In this document: piece by piece, positions 12,507 through 25,267 of the stretch
Layout: each line of letters opens with the position of its first letter
Numbering within the stretch: the stretch's first letter is position 1
Origin: Paramecium pentaurelia
Lineage: Eukaryota; Ciliophora; Oligohymenophorea; Peniculida; Parameciidae
NCBI GenBank assembly: GCA_905183005.1
Contig: CAJJDO010000142.1
Span: forward strand, 245,822 to 309,821
Direction of reading: 5' to 3'
Length of the DNA: 64,000 nucleotides
Notes under the pieces: generated by a model
What the model saw: only the letters and a program-made list of their open reading frames with translations
The model's database searches: none
Told to the model about the DNA's origin: nothing
Program-made: the position numbers and the translations under genes

Positions 12507-13178
12507 TCACAGAGTTTTAAATTGTTTTGTTCTTTTGAATGAGAATTCAAGAAAGTATTATTTAATTTTTGGTAAATGATTGTGTATGTAGCTAAAATAT
12601 TCTGTTTTGTTTAATTGCATAAATTAATCAAATGTGTATCTCCTGTTACTTCTTATAAAGGGAGGTTATCTTTCAACTTTCATTACATCTCTTAATAGAA
12701 TGTGTACTTATGTAAGTTTCTTTTATGACATAGTAGAAGTGGAAGTGAGAAATAGTTAAGGAGACTTACTCTTTTTCTCACTCATGATTCTAGGTCTTCT
12801 AGTTTAAGTGAGTAATTAGAATCCATCTCTACATTCTTTATTTAACAATTTTCGTTTATCAGCAATCATTTATCGATATTTTCCTAATTAAAATTTAAGA
12901 TTCGTCCTCTATTCTTCTAATTCTTTCATTTTCTCATAGAGTTGATGATTTTATTATTATAATTTTTGTAATTCAATTTCAGCTTATGATACCTCTCCTG
13001 AAGTTACAAGTGAAGGTTATTTATTATTATTGCGATTTCGATATTTTTTAGTTTACATTTTGTTTAAATCTTTAATATCATCAATTCTCACTATTTCAGC
13101 AACTCTGTCTTGTATTTTATTGGCAGAATCATCAATATAAATTTTGATTCCTTTAATATAATCCATATAGTCATTCAT
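12507..13178 (-). CDS. hypothetical coiled-coil protein
   Basis: 223 residues in a single intron-free minus-strand frame. The middle (IELQKLQQQNHQLYEKMKEL onward) has a heptad-like pattern and is probably coiled coil. The C-terminal half is basic and Ser/Gln-rich (RRPRIMSEKKSKSPQ) and ends KRTKQFKTL. Family not recognised. It is divergent from the RBR ligase gene, and their start codons are only 35 bp apart. Confidence 0.75.
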
Positions 13179-13213
13179 TAAGATTATTTTATAATAATTA
13201 TTATTTAAAATAT
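13179..13213. promoter_or_regulatory. 35-bp divergent promoter region
   Basis: The whole space between two oppositely oriented start codons is 35 bp of A/T-only or nearly A/T-only sequence. Any shared promoter core and both 5' leaders must fit here or overlap the coding regions. No named motif was recognised. Confidence 0.6.
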
Positions 13214-14761
13214 ATGGGAGATTTGGAAGATGAAGATTACTATTAGTAAAATGAATTTATAGATTAAGAAGATTTTGATCCATTAATTCTTTAACAATAA
13301 AACTCTATTTAAGGGTATATTAATGTTTAAATAAGATAAATAGTGAAGAGATTTTGGAAATTAAAGATGTTATGAAAGTGATTAATAAAGAAGTATAAGA
13401 GCTTTCAGAGATTTTATATTTCAATGAAGACAATACATTAGAAGTAATAAATTTAAAATACTGAAGTTGCTTATGTAATACAATTGGAATAAAGAAGATA
13501 TCATTTAATAATATTACTCTAATTCAGAAAAATTGTTGGCTGAATTCAAAATTAAAGGAATTATTAATAATCATGAAAACATCAAATATAATGAACTTAT
13601 AGATAGTTGTTCAGTATGTTTATGCTAAGAATAATTAATTAAATTAGGATGTTTACATAGATTTTGTGAATCTTGTATAAAATAGACTATAACGTAAAGA
13701 GTATAAAAAGATAAATTCTTAGTTGTGAGATGTTTATGGAATGGTTGTAATTACAAATTGCCTTTCTCAATGATTAGAAGATTTTCAAATCCAATTGAAT
13801 TTGAAGATCTTCTATGTAAAAAATTTGTTGAATGTTCAAGATATATGGCATATTGTCCTGCAGTTAATTGTAATAAGATTTTAAAACCTAAATTCACATC
13901 AGTTAAAGAAGTGACTTGTATCTGTTAAAAGAAGTTCTGTTTCTATTGTAAAGAAGAATTACATCCTCCATGTCCTTGTGATTTAGTCAAAAAATGGTTT
14001 TAAGAAATGAAAAAGGATGAAGCAAATATAAAATGGATTATAGTTAATACAAAATAATGTCCATTTTGTAAAAAACAAGTTGAAAGATCATTTGGTTGTA
14101 ATTTCATGATGTGTAAACCTCCAGGTGGATGTGGAAAAGCTTTTTGTTATGTTTGTTCTTAACCTTGGGAACCTGATCATAAAGATCATTTTAAATGCAA
14201 TAAATATGTGCCACCTAATAAGATTATTGAAAAAGAAAAAGAATTATTACAAAGATATAATTTTTATTATGAAAGATTTTAAAGTTCATAAGCTGCTAAA
14301 GAAAAAGCAGAATAGAGTTTAAAAAAGATATAGGATGAATACATAGATGAATTATTTATTTATTATGACTTTAATAAGTATGATACTCAATTCTTAGAAG
14401 AAGTTGTTAAAGAATTAATTCAATCTAGAATTGTATTAAAATGGTATATATAAATATATATATATATATAAGGTCTTATTGTATTGCTTACTATATTTCT
14501 AAAATTAATTAAAAGTCAGCCAAATTATTTGATCATTATCAGGAACTCTTTGAATATGCTTGTGAATCTTTGGCTATATCTTTGATCAAATTATTTGATT
14601 AAATAGAAATATTAAATGTACAACAATAGGATATATCTATTAACGATTAAAAAAGATAGTTTATCAAAAATAAAGAGACTATACAAAATACTTCCTAAAA
14701 ATGTTAAAGAATGAGATAAAATCTAGAATCAGCTATTTATTAAGGAGATATTAATATGTGA
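13214..14761 (+). CDS. RBR-type (RING-IBR-RING) E3 ubiquitin ligase, Ariadne-like
   Basis: 488 residues with introns 13315-13343, 13444-13466 and 14444-14472 (29, 23 and 29 nt). An acidic N-terminus precedes RING1 (SCSVCLCQEQLIKLGCLHRF then CESCIKQ). The IBR follows (ECSRYMAYCPAVNCNKILKP, VTCICQKKFCFYCKEELHPPC). RING2 is CPFCKKQVERSFGCNFMMC then GGCGKAFCYVC; the Cys in the GCNFM motif is at the position used for the ubiquitin thioester intermediate. The helical C-terminus resembles the Ariadne domain. RBR ligases accept ubiquitin from an E2 and pass it to substrates. All zinc ligand clusters look complete. Confidence 0.93.
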
Positions 14762-14804
14762 TTAATTCTTTATTCAAAATAAGATATTTAATTATATATA
14801 TATT

Positions 14805-16960
14805 TCATAAATTAGGGTAGTGTTAGTAAGTAAATCCATCTTCAAATGCCAATTAAAAAACTTCTTCAATATGATCAATTAATCTAATTTTCTTTTTAAT
14901 TGAAGATTCTAAGTTCTATATTTCATTCACATTCTAAGATGGAATAATTATGCTTTTAAATTAATATTATATTTATACCTCTCAATTCCAGATTCAGCTG
15001 CCTATATAATACTATCTCTCAAATTGTCTTATCTAAATATAAAACCTTTTAAACTTAACTCTCCAGCAAATGCAACACTTGATTTCACTTTCTTATTCAT
15101 AAATAATGAAACCATTGCAATAACTAGACAAACACCTAAACAATTCTAGTTTGCTATATAAATATCCCAATTCTTAAATTAAATATTTTTAAAACAATTC
15201 CTCAAATAAGATAAAGCAGTTATTCCTTATTCAACAATATATTGATCCTTAGATTATTAAAATAAACTGCCTTCTCCCTTTATTTTTATGACTTCCAAAA
15301 TATTCACTCCATCATTCAACCCTTTACACATTCCAATACTCTATAATTTTATATTCTTGTAACCAATTGTGGATTCCCCCAAACATTAATTAATAAATCC
15401 CTTATTAATATTATAAAATCCCTTTTTCTTTCCTCTAACTTATTATAATGCAATCTTTCTAAAAATAGAATTTATTTGTCTCTCTAACTATCTAACTCCA
15501 CTCTCATTAGTATAATTTGTGATTAAATATCTAACTACATCTTTACTGAAATCTATTTTTCCATCAATTCCATTTAATTCCTATTATTTTGGAATTAAAT
15601 GTTATATAGCAATATTCTCTTTCTCATCAATTGTGTAAGATGGAATTTCTATCATTTCTAATCTGTCTCTTAATGCTGGTTATATAGATTCTATATAATT
15701 GGCTGTTGAAATGAATAGAACTTAACTCAAATTGAATTCCTCATTTACATAATTATCCATAAATGTTTTATTTTATTCTGGATCCAAGACCTCTAACAAA
15801 GCTGAACCTACAGTATGTTGATTAATCTTATCTATCTCATCAAGTAAGATAACTGGATTAACGCATTTTGCTTTCTTTATTGCTTCCATAATCATGCCTG
15901 CCTATGCTCCTACATATGTCTTTCTATGACCTCTTATTTGAGCTTCATCTGATACTCCACCTAACGATATCTTTTGAAAAGGTCTCCCCAAAGATTCAGC
16001 TATACTCTAAGCTATTGATGTCTTTCCAACTCCAGGATGACCATGTAAACAAAGTATAGATCCAGTAGATTTTGTTAAAAATTTAATTGCTAAATATTAT
16101 AGAATACGCTATTTAGCCATATCTAAACCATAATGTCTTTTATCTAGATATTCTTTGCATTAAGATATGGTAACAGTTTCTGGATGTATAATTCCCCATG
16201 GTAATGACTAAACATATTACTTTTAATAATCCAATTCTTATTCTTGGATTTATGGAACAATTTATTCAGTTTAATTAATTAAGTTATCTCCATTGTTTTG
16301 CATTTCAGACATAAGTTCTTGCTTAAGTTTTTATTCTAATTCATTGCTTGTTGAATATTATGTCATTTTATGATTCAAATATTAAATCATAGTTGATATT
16401 CTTTCAATGTTACCATTCATTTATAACAATCTAAGTTTTTGATTGAATGGAATTTGTATTCTGTTTGCCACTTGATAATATAATTTTATTATGTTATCTT
16501 CTTCATCTATCTTTTGTTTCAAAAGAGCATTTGGTAAAAGTGAAAAGTTTTCCATATACATCTAAATATTAAATTTACAATTTACTTTTACTGCATCCTT
16601 AAATGTACTCAAAATTTCAGTATCGGTTTCTTAGATCTCATCATTCAATATTTCAACGTTTGCTATTAAGAATGGTGAAAGTTAGCAAAACGAATTTATT
16701 CTAAATCTAGCAAATGCAAAGGCTTTGCAATAATTAGATGACTCTTCTTATTTTGTTACTACATGCACAAGTGTCCCATATTAACTATATTAGGATATAG
16801 TTTGAATATTTGGCTGATTGTCATCAATTTATGAAACCAATCCAATATATTGAGAATGTACTAATTGAATTTAGCAATCCACATCATAGAGTTACAAACT
16901 AGAGTATGGAAATACTACTGTGTTTGATATTGGTTGTATGTACAAATTTAAATATTACAT
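14805..16960 (-). CDS. Lon-family AAA+ protein with replaced protease active-site residues
   Basis: 709 residues, one 26-nt intron (14953-14978). The N-terminus shows the Lon substrate domain start (IQPISNTVVFPYSS). The AAA+ module is intact: Walker A LCLHGHPGVGKTSIAQSIAE, pore/sensor region GGVSDEAQIRGHRKTYVG, Walker B NPVILLDEIDKI and the GSALLEVLDPEQN segment. In the C-terminal domain the usual DGPSAG reads QNCLGV, with Cys (codon 15140-15142) at the nucleophile position. The usual GG-K-EK reads QDNLRDS, with Arg (15017-15019) for the catalytic Lys. ELSLKG and SGIESIIIP are kept. No clear mitochondrial presequence is visible. It is shorter than typical Lon (800-950). ATP-driven unfolding without normal Ser-Lys proteolysis is inferred. 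Confidence 0.9.
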
Positions 16961-17388
16961 AATAATAAATAATATGATATCAATTTAAAATTGTTTAATT
17001 TTTAAGACAACTATTTAGAATTAACGCATCATTAATATATATTATGCATATAAGGTTTCAATCAGAATGACAAACTATTATTAATTAGGTGTTATTTTAC
17101 ATTAATAATATAAAAAATATAATATAAAATAAATAATATCTCATTAAATTATAATATAAATAATCTTAAAATCTTAAAAATATTAATGAAAGAATTCAAT
17201 AATAATTAGATATATAACTGAAACCGAATTATTGAATTTTAAGTATTCAAACAAAAATTTTTTTTTATTTTAAAAAACAATTAGAACATAATTATTTAAT
17301 GTTTTTAAATTTATACACTTGTAATTTAAGAATAATAAAGTAATAATTATGATAGTGAAAAGATTATCAAAATACTCTATTTGTAAGG
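16961..17388. other. intergenic, divergent
   Basis: 428 bp of A/T-rich sequence between the Lon-like gene and the CHAT gene, including a T-run near 17260. No gene recognised. Bases 17350-17388 could hold an additional exon of the CHAT gene. Confidence 0.5.
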
Positions 17389-19774
17389 ATGGAAAATGTT
17401 GATTAAAGGTTAAGACATGGTTAATATTAGTTTTGGAACTATTTATTAAGAATATTCAGGAAAGAGAGGAATAATTAATTTGATTGGATATATCAAGAAT
17501 TTATTATTAAATTTTTAATTTTCTATAAGATTTTTCTACTTTTATCATAAAATTAAAATATTTTAATGAAAACTCCATTTTGTGTTCGACTTCAAATTTT
17601 AGGAATCTAGCAAAATGATGAGTTAGAATATTTTGAAAATCCAGAATTCTTTGAAGATAGTTAACATATTTTTCCTTTGAACATTTATGCACAGAGTTAT
17701 GGAATATATGTGATTAGATTAGATTATTATATTAAAAAGAATTTTATAAAAGAGGAAAAAATTGTGAAAGGGAAATTGATTTTTAGTAATTGAGTGCATA
17801 ATAATTTAGCATTTTACAATTACATTACATAATAATTTGTGGATATTTATGACTTATTATGTACAGATAATAATTTCATTAAACTTGATGGATAATTTTG
17901 GTTTAAAGATGAGAATTCAATATCTCCATTGATTATTAGATTAAAGCTTTAAATTTATTATCAAGAATATCTTAAATATTAAAACCTTTTGGAAAATATT
18001 GAATTAGAAAAAAACAACTTATAAGGCAATATAGAGAAAGCAAAAACTGAATTAAGAATTAATAATGAAAATTTCGTCAATTTTAAAATGAAAGTAAATC
18101 AACTTAAGCAATTTTATTAAATACAACCTTAATATCCAGAGATTGATATTGCTATTTTATATAGTCATCCATTAGTAAATTAAAATGAGAAACGTGTTAG
18201 TCCAGTTTAATATTATGATGATATATAGAATTTTAAATAAAGGATATCTGCTCTAAACAAAAAAGTTACATATCTTATAACATAAGCTACAAAAGAGAAT
18301 TTGAGATAGGTTCTAAAATATAATCCAAAAATTATCCACATTATTGCTCATGGAGAAAATGATACAAATAAACTAAATCAATATTTATAATTTGAGAATA
18401 ATTGTACAGATGATTTTGTCTATAGAGAAGATTTATAATAAATCATGAAAGAATCTAAAAAATCATTATTATTTCTAGCTTGTTGTTATGCTGGAGAAAT
18501 AGCTAAAAATATTTAATAATATGCTACAACAATAGCAGTAGATAAAGAACTCAAAATGTTAGATGATGCAGGCATATATTATTTCTCATCTTTATATGAA
18601 AATTTGTTATCAAAGAAAACATTATAGACTAGTCATGAATAAGCTAAAAAAAATGTAGAAGAACAACTTGGAGATAAGAACTTTTAATGTTGTCATTGTC
18701 ATTCTCATAGAGAGGCATGCAAAGAGATATTTGGAAAATATAATGATTTATGTTTTAAACATAAATCTTAGTGTAAATGTGAAGAATCTGATAAAATAAA
18801 TGATAAATTATCACATCTATGGGGTCCAAATTATAAATGTTAAGATATTTGTGAAGTTATTTTAAATTAAGTATAAGAATAAAAGAATAAAGAATTTGTT
18901 AATATTAAATTAGATGAATTTGCTTAAGATGGAATTCTAAGAGTTTGCTGTTGTGAATTGGCAGAAAAATTATAAGATGATGTTTCCACTTTCATTTAAC
19001 ATACAGAATCAGAGAAATTTCAAATATTTTCATAAAATTCTACTTAATCATAAATATTTAATAATGTTGAAAAAGGTAATCTAGTTGAAATTAATTAACT
19101 ATCTTGGGAAGAATAATATTTAATTGCTTGGAAAAAAGATGCAAAAGTTATATATAACAAATTAACTGAGACTTTTTATTCCAAAAAAAGATAAATCCTT
19201 AAAATATGTGCAGGAACATCAAAAGGAGAAAGATTTGTTATAAAATTTGCTCATCAAGTTTCTAAGTATTTTAAAGTAATTTATATTAATGAAAAATTAG
19301 TTTAGGAAATTAAAATTTTACAAAAGGAATGAAATTGAAGATATTTAAATAATTGAAATTCCATTAGATAAAATTGAATAACTATTATTAAAAAAATATG
19401 AAACAAGAATAAGTTACATATTTATTATATGTCAATTATAAAAAGATCTTTTTATTAAAAGTATAGAATAATTGTTATAATTGAATCAAAAAGGAACTAT
19501 CATTCTTATTTCATATCAAGAATTATTTGAATTAGATTTGGATTCTAACTTTTATAAAATATAACTTAAAGATTGGGTTAATAATAGTGATAAAAAAGAA
19601 AAATGTGATTATTATAAAATTCTTAATGAATATGGTGATGAATTGACTTAGAAAATTATTGAAACTGTTGGAGAAGATAAAATAAAAAAACTAAAATTTG
19701 ATCAATTATTAGATTAAATTGAAATTATCCTTAAAAATTAATAAGAATAAATTAATTAATTTGTTTAAAATTGA
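17389..19774 (+). CDS. CHAT-domain cysteine-peptidase-like protein with C-terminal STAND-like region
   Basis: Two introns (17786-17809, 24 nt with in-frame TGA; 19276-19300, 25 nt) give 778 residues from ATG 17389; a more conservative start is 17566 (719 residues). After a coiled-coil (ENIELEKNNLQGNIEKAK) comes a caspase-like CHAT fold: IDIAILYSHPL, then KIIHIIAHGEND with the His-Gly motif (His codon 18349-18351). KKSLLFLACCYAGE follows; its CYAG aligns with the usual C-x-S-G, so the second Cys (18484-18486) is the likely nucleophile. Beyond is a Cys/His cluster (CCHCHSHREAC, CKCEE) and a region (LKICAGTSKGERFVIKFA; GTIILISYQELFEL) recalling a P-loop STAND module, but without a normal Walker A Lys. 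Peptidase activity and signalling role are inferred. Confidence 0.75.
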
Positions 19775-20182
19775 TTTCAACATTAAGATTTAATAAATAG
19801 AACATATATAAATTTAAAACATAACAAACACATATTTATCAATTAGATTTATTAAATATAATTCTGAATCCTTTAAATAATTTTAAAACTCTCCTTCTTC
19901 TACTTAAAGAATTTCACATACAAAGGAATTTTTTAAATCTTTCTTTCTTATTCTCTAATTATTTATTTGAAAGATAATTTCTAATCAAACTTAGATTTTA
20001 TACTAAAATGATGTGAGTAAACTTTCCTTTTTTATCTTACTCATAGGAATTTTTGAATTGTATCTGTGTATATTTATTTATTATATATATATATAAAAAG
20101 AACTTAAGATTAAAGTAAAAATATATTTCTTCAATAAGATAATATTATTAATTTATAATTAAAATAATAATTAAAAATTCAG
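19775..20182. other. intergenic
   Basis: 408 bp between two + strand genes, with a (TA)n run near 20080 and no gene recognised. Confidence 0.6.
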
Positions 20183-21294
20183 ATGAAAAGTAATTGTCTA
20201 ATTAAATATGATTAGATTATCCAGATATATTTATGAATTAAACAAAAGGAGTATCAGAAGAAGATAAAATAATTGAATAATTAAATTAAATTCAAGATCA
20301 AATATTTACTTAAATCTCTAATGATGTGAATAATAAACTAATTAAGGAATTATAAAAAACTTCCAATTAAGCATCAACTACCTAATAACCTGAATTTTTA
20401 AAAGTGACTCCAAATGTTGATAGTGATTACATGCATTCTCATATTAATTTTGCTAAGTCCATCTAATCTAACTAACCTATGGATAGATAATAATTTGAAT
20501 AATTTGAGAATAAAGAAATAGTTAACTTTCCAATTTATCAATAAAATTATTTAGATGTCAATGCTAATACTAAATTTTATTACCCTAAGACTTAATATAA
20601 AGGTTTAATTGAAACTCCTAAATAATATGTAGATTAAACTAATATTCAAAACTATCTAATAAATCAAACTAATATTTATGATTTCAACTAGCCTGATATT
20701 AAAGTATCTCATTTATTCATCCAAGCAAATATTTCCTAGAAAATTAGTCGATAATATGATACCTACACATCCTGAACCAAATTATTTAACTAATCAGGAG
20801 TAATAATTTAATTTTTCTTCCTAAATTAATTAAATGGGTGGATTAATGAACGCCATAGGACGTATTCAAAACCCATGATTAATTTAGCTATGAATTAGAC
20901 CTTAAAATAAAATGAATAGAGATTATTTGCAAATACACCTGAGCATTCCTTGTTAAAAGGAGCTCATTAAGAAAAAATAAATCATTCTCCTCCACCTATT
21001 ATCACTGTACCTGCTCCTCCACCACCAGATCCTTTTCTGACTAATCCTTAATATAGACTTTATGGGGTTAAATAAGAAGTACCTCAATTTAATGTTTAAA
21101 GTTATATTCCAGAAAAAACTTAGACATTATCTAGTAATTTGCAAGGAATTTAGCACATAGACTAAGTTCCTTCTTAGTAATAAGGATATCAAGAAAGTAG
21201 AGTTCAATAAAAAGTGCAAGAAGATTTAACACTTAACTTTTTAGATAGAGCAAGGTAAGAGAGAAAAAGAAGAGAAGAAAAATTGATATAATGA
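20183..21294 (+). CDS. hypothetical Q/N/P-rich protein
   Basis: 345 residues after removal of introns 20190-20215, 20704-20725 and 20862-20887 (26, 22 and 26 nt); the first lies only seven bases after the ATG. Low-complexity Gln/Asn/Ile-rich protein with repeated NYL/NYI-like elements. A proline patch (HSPPPIITVPAPPPPDPF) follows about two-thirds along, and it ends in a strongly charged helix (FLDRARQERKRREEKLIQ). No domain recognised; the layout suggests a disordered scaffold or cytoskeleton-associated protein, which is only a guess. Confidence 0.8.
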
Positions 21295-21429
21295 ATCATC
21301 ATCTAAACACTTATATTAATATTTAATTATATAATAAGACATTAATAAATTTAAATATTAATTTATAATTATTAGATAGTCTTAATCTAATAATAAAATT
21401 AATATTTGTGTATACAATTTAATTGATAA

Positions 21430-22857
21430 TCATTCACAATATTATCTAATTTAAATTTCTTCAGATTTGCAATCCCAGGTAATTAAATACTCCCCATCAT
21501 CTGAAATTGCTCCATGTATATAATTATCATCGAAATCGATAATTTATTCTTACAAAAATTCTCCATTTTCTTTTATTTTAATTAAATTTAAACTGCTTCC
21601 ATTTTTATTTAGAAGAAGTTATTTTGATTAAATATATTTTTGAGGAAAATACCAAAAACAATCTTTTCCAAATTTTACAGCAATTTCCTTTTATTTAATA
21701 AATTATTAATTTAATTTATTTTATTCATAAATTATCATTTACTTTTTATTATATGGTTGATAAGTAAATAAAGTATTACTTATAAAACATAATCTTGAAC
21801 CCCATTCTACTTTAATAGTTTATTAAATATTCCATAAAGAACTATCTTAATCTTTTTGACTTACAACAATAAGATTATCAGCAGCACAAGAAATTAATTA
21901 ATTTTAAGTTTCATTCATACTAATACAAAATACACTCCCATTATGATATGTTAATGTTTATAAACTTTACCATTTATCATTTTTTTCCCATATTCTAATG
22001 GTTTTATCATCACTGCCTGATATAATTAAGTCATCATTATTATTAATTATCAAACAATTAATATCATCAGTATGTCCCTCAAGTACTTATTTACAATTAA
22101 AAATTCTATTTTCTTATGCTTCCCATAGAATAATTGACCTATCATAGCTGCCAGAGATAAATGAAAGTGATTTTTACAAAAAGTAAATACATCTAACTCT
22201 TTTATTATGATTACTTAATTCCTACATTTATCTTAATTATCCTTGTTAAAAATCAAATACTTTTATTTTGCTTGATTCATATCCAGCCACTAAAATAGTA
22301 GCTTCCTTATTAAATGCAAAAGCAAATATATACTCATCTTTTATTTAATTTATCAATTCATATTTAAATGGTTTCAATTCTTTATTACTTATTTATTAAT
22401 GACTTTTTTCTTCTAAACATAAAATTTTTCTACTATTTTTTATAGTTTCAGATAAACTTCCTATATTCTCTGTGATTAATTAATACAATTCCTATTTACT
22501 CTTTTGAAATGAAAAGAAACACGATGAAACTTCATTAAAGTGAGTTATATTAAAATTCTTAGATAATTATGTTATTTCTTTAAATCTCGTTTCTAATCCT
22601 TTTTTTAATTCCCCAAATTTATTATTCATATGATTAATCCAATTTTCAAGCTTATTCATAAGATCATCATAATCAAATGATTATTGCTTTATTAAATTCA
22701 AAAATGCAGAAAATTTTTATACATCTTCTATATGGTTTTTATGATTTCCACATTATAAACATTCAAAACAAGAAAAACGACATTCTTAACAGGAATCCTT
22801 CATGCAAACAAACTCAATCTAATTTTTATGGCCTTAATTCTAACAAATTAAATCCAT
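21430..22857 (-). CDS. B-box-like zinc finger plus WD40-repeat protein
   Basis: 475 residues in one intron-free frame. The N-terminus is a Cys/His zinc-binding motif (CQNQGHKNQIEFVC..C..C..CFECLQCGNHKNH) of B-box type, followed by a helical or coiled-coil stretch (FGELKKGLETRFKEITQLSK). From about residue 180 there are WD40 repeats: SLSFISGSYDRSIILWEA, VLEGHTDDINCLI and LIISGSDDKTIRIWEKND are clear; the C-terminal blades are more diverged. This combination is common in ciliate multigene families, and a protein-interaction platform is likely. The C-terminus ends in ISDDGEYLITWDCK. Confidence 0.85.
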
Positions 22858-23962
22858 TATTTATAGATATTAATAATTATGAATCTGATTACTGCAATTT
22901 AAGGTTAAGATTCTATTTTTAGAATAACTAAATCTATATTTACATTACTATATTTGGATTTTATTACAATCTAATTCTAAATTAAAAATAAATAAATCCT
23001 AATTAACTTTCTGATCAGAATTCTTACTTTATATTTTGTAATATATAATATTTATTTTCAAAATAAACTTAAACAGGAATAACAATTTAATCATTATTTT
23101 TATGATATTTCCAATTAAAATAGTAAGAATAAATGATTAATTAATACATTGTTCAATTATTTAAGGCAATTAAAAATATGTTAATGAAAATTACTGTTAA
23201 GATGGATTTTTTTAATTCTGCCATCAACTATATGAAAATTACTCCATAATAATTATCATCTAATAAAATATAAGAAAGCAAATTTATTTATTGTTTGTAA
23301 GAGAAATATAGAAAATCAATTTTTAATTTACCAATAAAGAAATAAATGTGCTTTTAAATAAATGCATTACCAATATTTCTTAATTTTTCTTCATTGATTT
23401 ACTCGTGTCAATTTATGCATAACTTTGATTATATATGTATAACGAATTTTGCAATTTAATTATTTATTTGTTCTCAATTATCATAATTTAATAATATATT
23501 ATTTATTTAGGTCAAATTTAAATATATTCATATAAGCAACGTTGAGGTTGAGATCATGAGATAATATAAAATCTTAAAATTGAATAAATTATACTCTATT
23601 TTATTATTGAATTTTAACATTATATTAAATGTTAGATTATTCCAATGTATTCCATTAGTCAGAATCTCGATTATGTAGAAAAGATTACCATTTAAACAAA
23701 TCAGTAACTATTTCATTTGTTTTCACTCCACAAACATTATAAATTTTAATAAATGCAAAATACTATTCTAAATTTTTAATTTTAATTAATATATTCCTTA
23801 TTTAAAATTTTATCATATTTGTGATAATTTTTAAGACTTTAGAGTAAAGACATATAATAATTAGATTTTCATTGAAAGAAAACTAAAAATTTTTTTGCTT
23901 TAGTCTCATATAAGACAGGTTTAACTATTTAATTATTGTAAAGTATCTAAATTAAATTATTT
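22858..23962. other. intergenic, divergent; no gene supported
   Basis: 1.1 kb between divergent genes. A long TGA-free + frame starts near 23180 and overlaps the Mpv17 start in another frame. Its composition is not clearly coding and open frames of this length are expected by chance here, so it is not called. Confidence 0.5.
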
Positions 23963-24573
23963 ATGTAATTCCTCTCAAAATATCATAATCTCATCTAAAA
24001 GTATCCGCTAGCAACAAAATCTATCACAGCAGGTTATAAATGATTGATAAAGTCTAGGATTCATTGTTTCTTTTGGAGATTTTACAGTTTAAACCATGAA
24101 ACCATATTTCGACTAAACAACTCAACCTTAAAAATTGAATTTAAGAAGATTAGGAATAGCCTGGCTAATGGGAAATGTCTTTATGGGGCCTTTATTTCAC
24201 TATAACTTTACATATATGTTACCTTGGCTAGTAAAGAGGTCGCATAATTTTTATAAACTATAGATTACCATTCGATACTACTACACCTATAAGAAGAGCA
24301 TTTGGGTCTGTTTTAATTGATTAAACTGTGTGGAGTTGTTATCTACTCTGTCATTATTTAATTATAATAAATTTTCTTGAAAGTGGTTCAATCACCAAAG
24401 GCATAGAGGCAATTAAAAAAAACTTTACAAAAGTTATGATAACTAATTGGTAGGTGTGGCCAGCCGCTTAAATAATCAATTTTTGGTTAATCCCTCGACC
24501 ATATTAAGTTCTATGGGTAAATCTTATAGGATATTTTTGGAATATATATTTGAGTTATATATAACATAAATGA
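23963..24573 (+). CDS. Mpv17/PMP22 family membrane protein
   Basis: 186 residues with two 25-nt introns (24033-24057 and 24239-24263). Starts MQFLSKYHNLIQKYPLATKS, as in the family (Y-x-x-L-x-x-x-P-x-x-T-K-x). ITAGFIVSFGDFTVQ forms helix 1, GNVFMGPLFHYNF is the family G-P-x-x-H-x-[WF] motif, and NWQVWPAAQIINFWLIPRPY followed by QVLWVN is the diagnostic C-terminal signature. Such proteins form small channels or carriers in mitochondrial or peroxisomal membranes. Length matches the family. Which organelle it serves cannot be read here. Confidence 0.93.
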
Positions 24574-25267
24574 GTGATATAGTTATAAAATCACAAAATA
24601 TCGTGTTATTAAGTGATGCTTTCTATATAATAAACTTTTCAGCAATTTATATAACATCGTATATAAGCAAATGTAAAATTAGGAGTAAAACAGTTTTAAG
24701 GCATTTTATGGTTTTAATAAGATTTGATGCTATATTAGCATGTCTCTATTTATTTTAGAAACAACTTATATATAGCAATCATATATAAATAATTAGGAAT
24801 CATATATTAAGGGATTATAATTATATATTAAAAGCATATAGTATAAGTTTTCTTCTTTTATTTTGTCAATAAATAATCAGGATTGAAGATTTCAAAAATA
24901 GACAAGCTTACATTAGATTTTAGAAATTTTTCCATTCTTCTTATTAAGGTCCAAATATCGTAGCAATTTCATTTCCTTAAAGAAACTGCAAGCTTCCTTG
25001 AAATAACATATGACAGCCATCAATTACAATGAAAATCACTCAATATCGATATATAAAAGTGATCTTTCCTAAATTATAATCATTTAGAAATATAAAATTC
25101 TTAATATATTCAGGTTAATTTATAAATATTAGATTGATAAACAGAACATAATATAATTAAAGTCAATCATATTTATTTATTTTAAGAAAAATTTATAAAG
25201 AAGATTAATATTTATATTGATGTAATTTTTGTAAATTTTTTCTATAAATTATTTAATAATCATTAAA
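24574..25267. other. intergenic
   Basis: About 700 bp, A/T-rich, short frames only. Nothing recognised. Confidence 0.6.

Noticed and set aside
23180..24040. TGA-free + frame of about 290 codons overlapping the Mpv17 start
   Set aside because: Under a one-stop code and this base composition, such frames are expected several times in 64 kb. It overlaps a confident gene in another frame, and its composition is not clearly coding.
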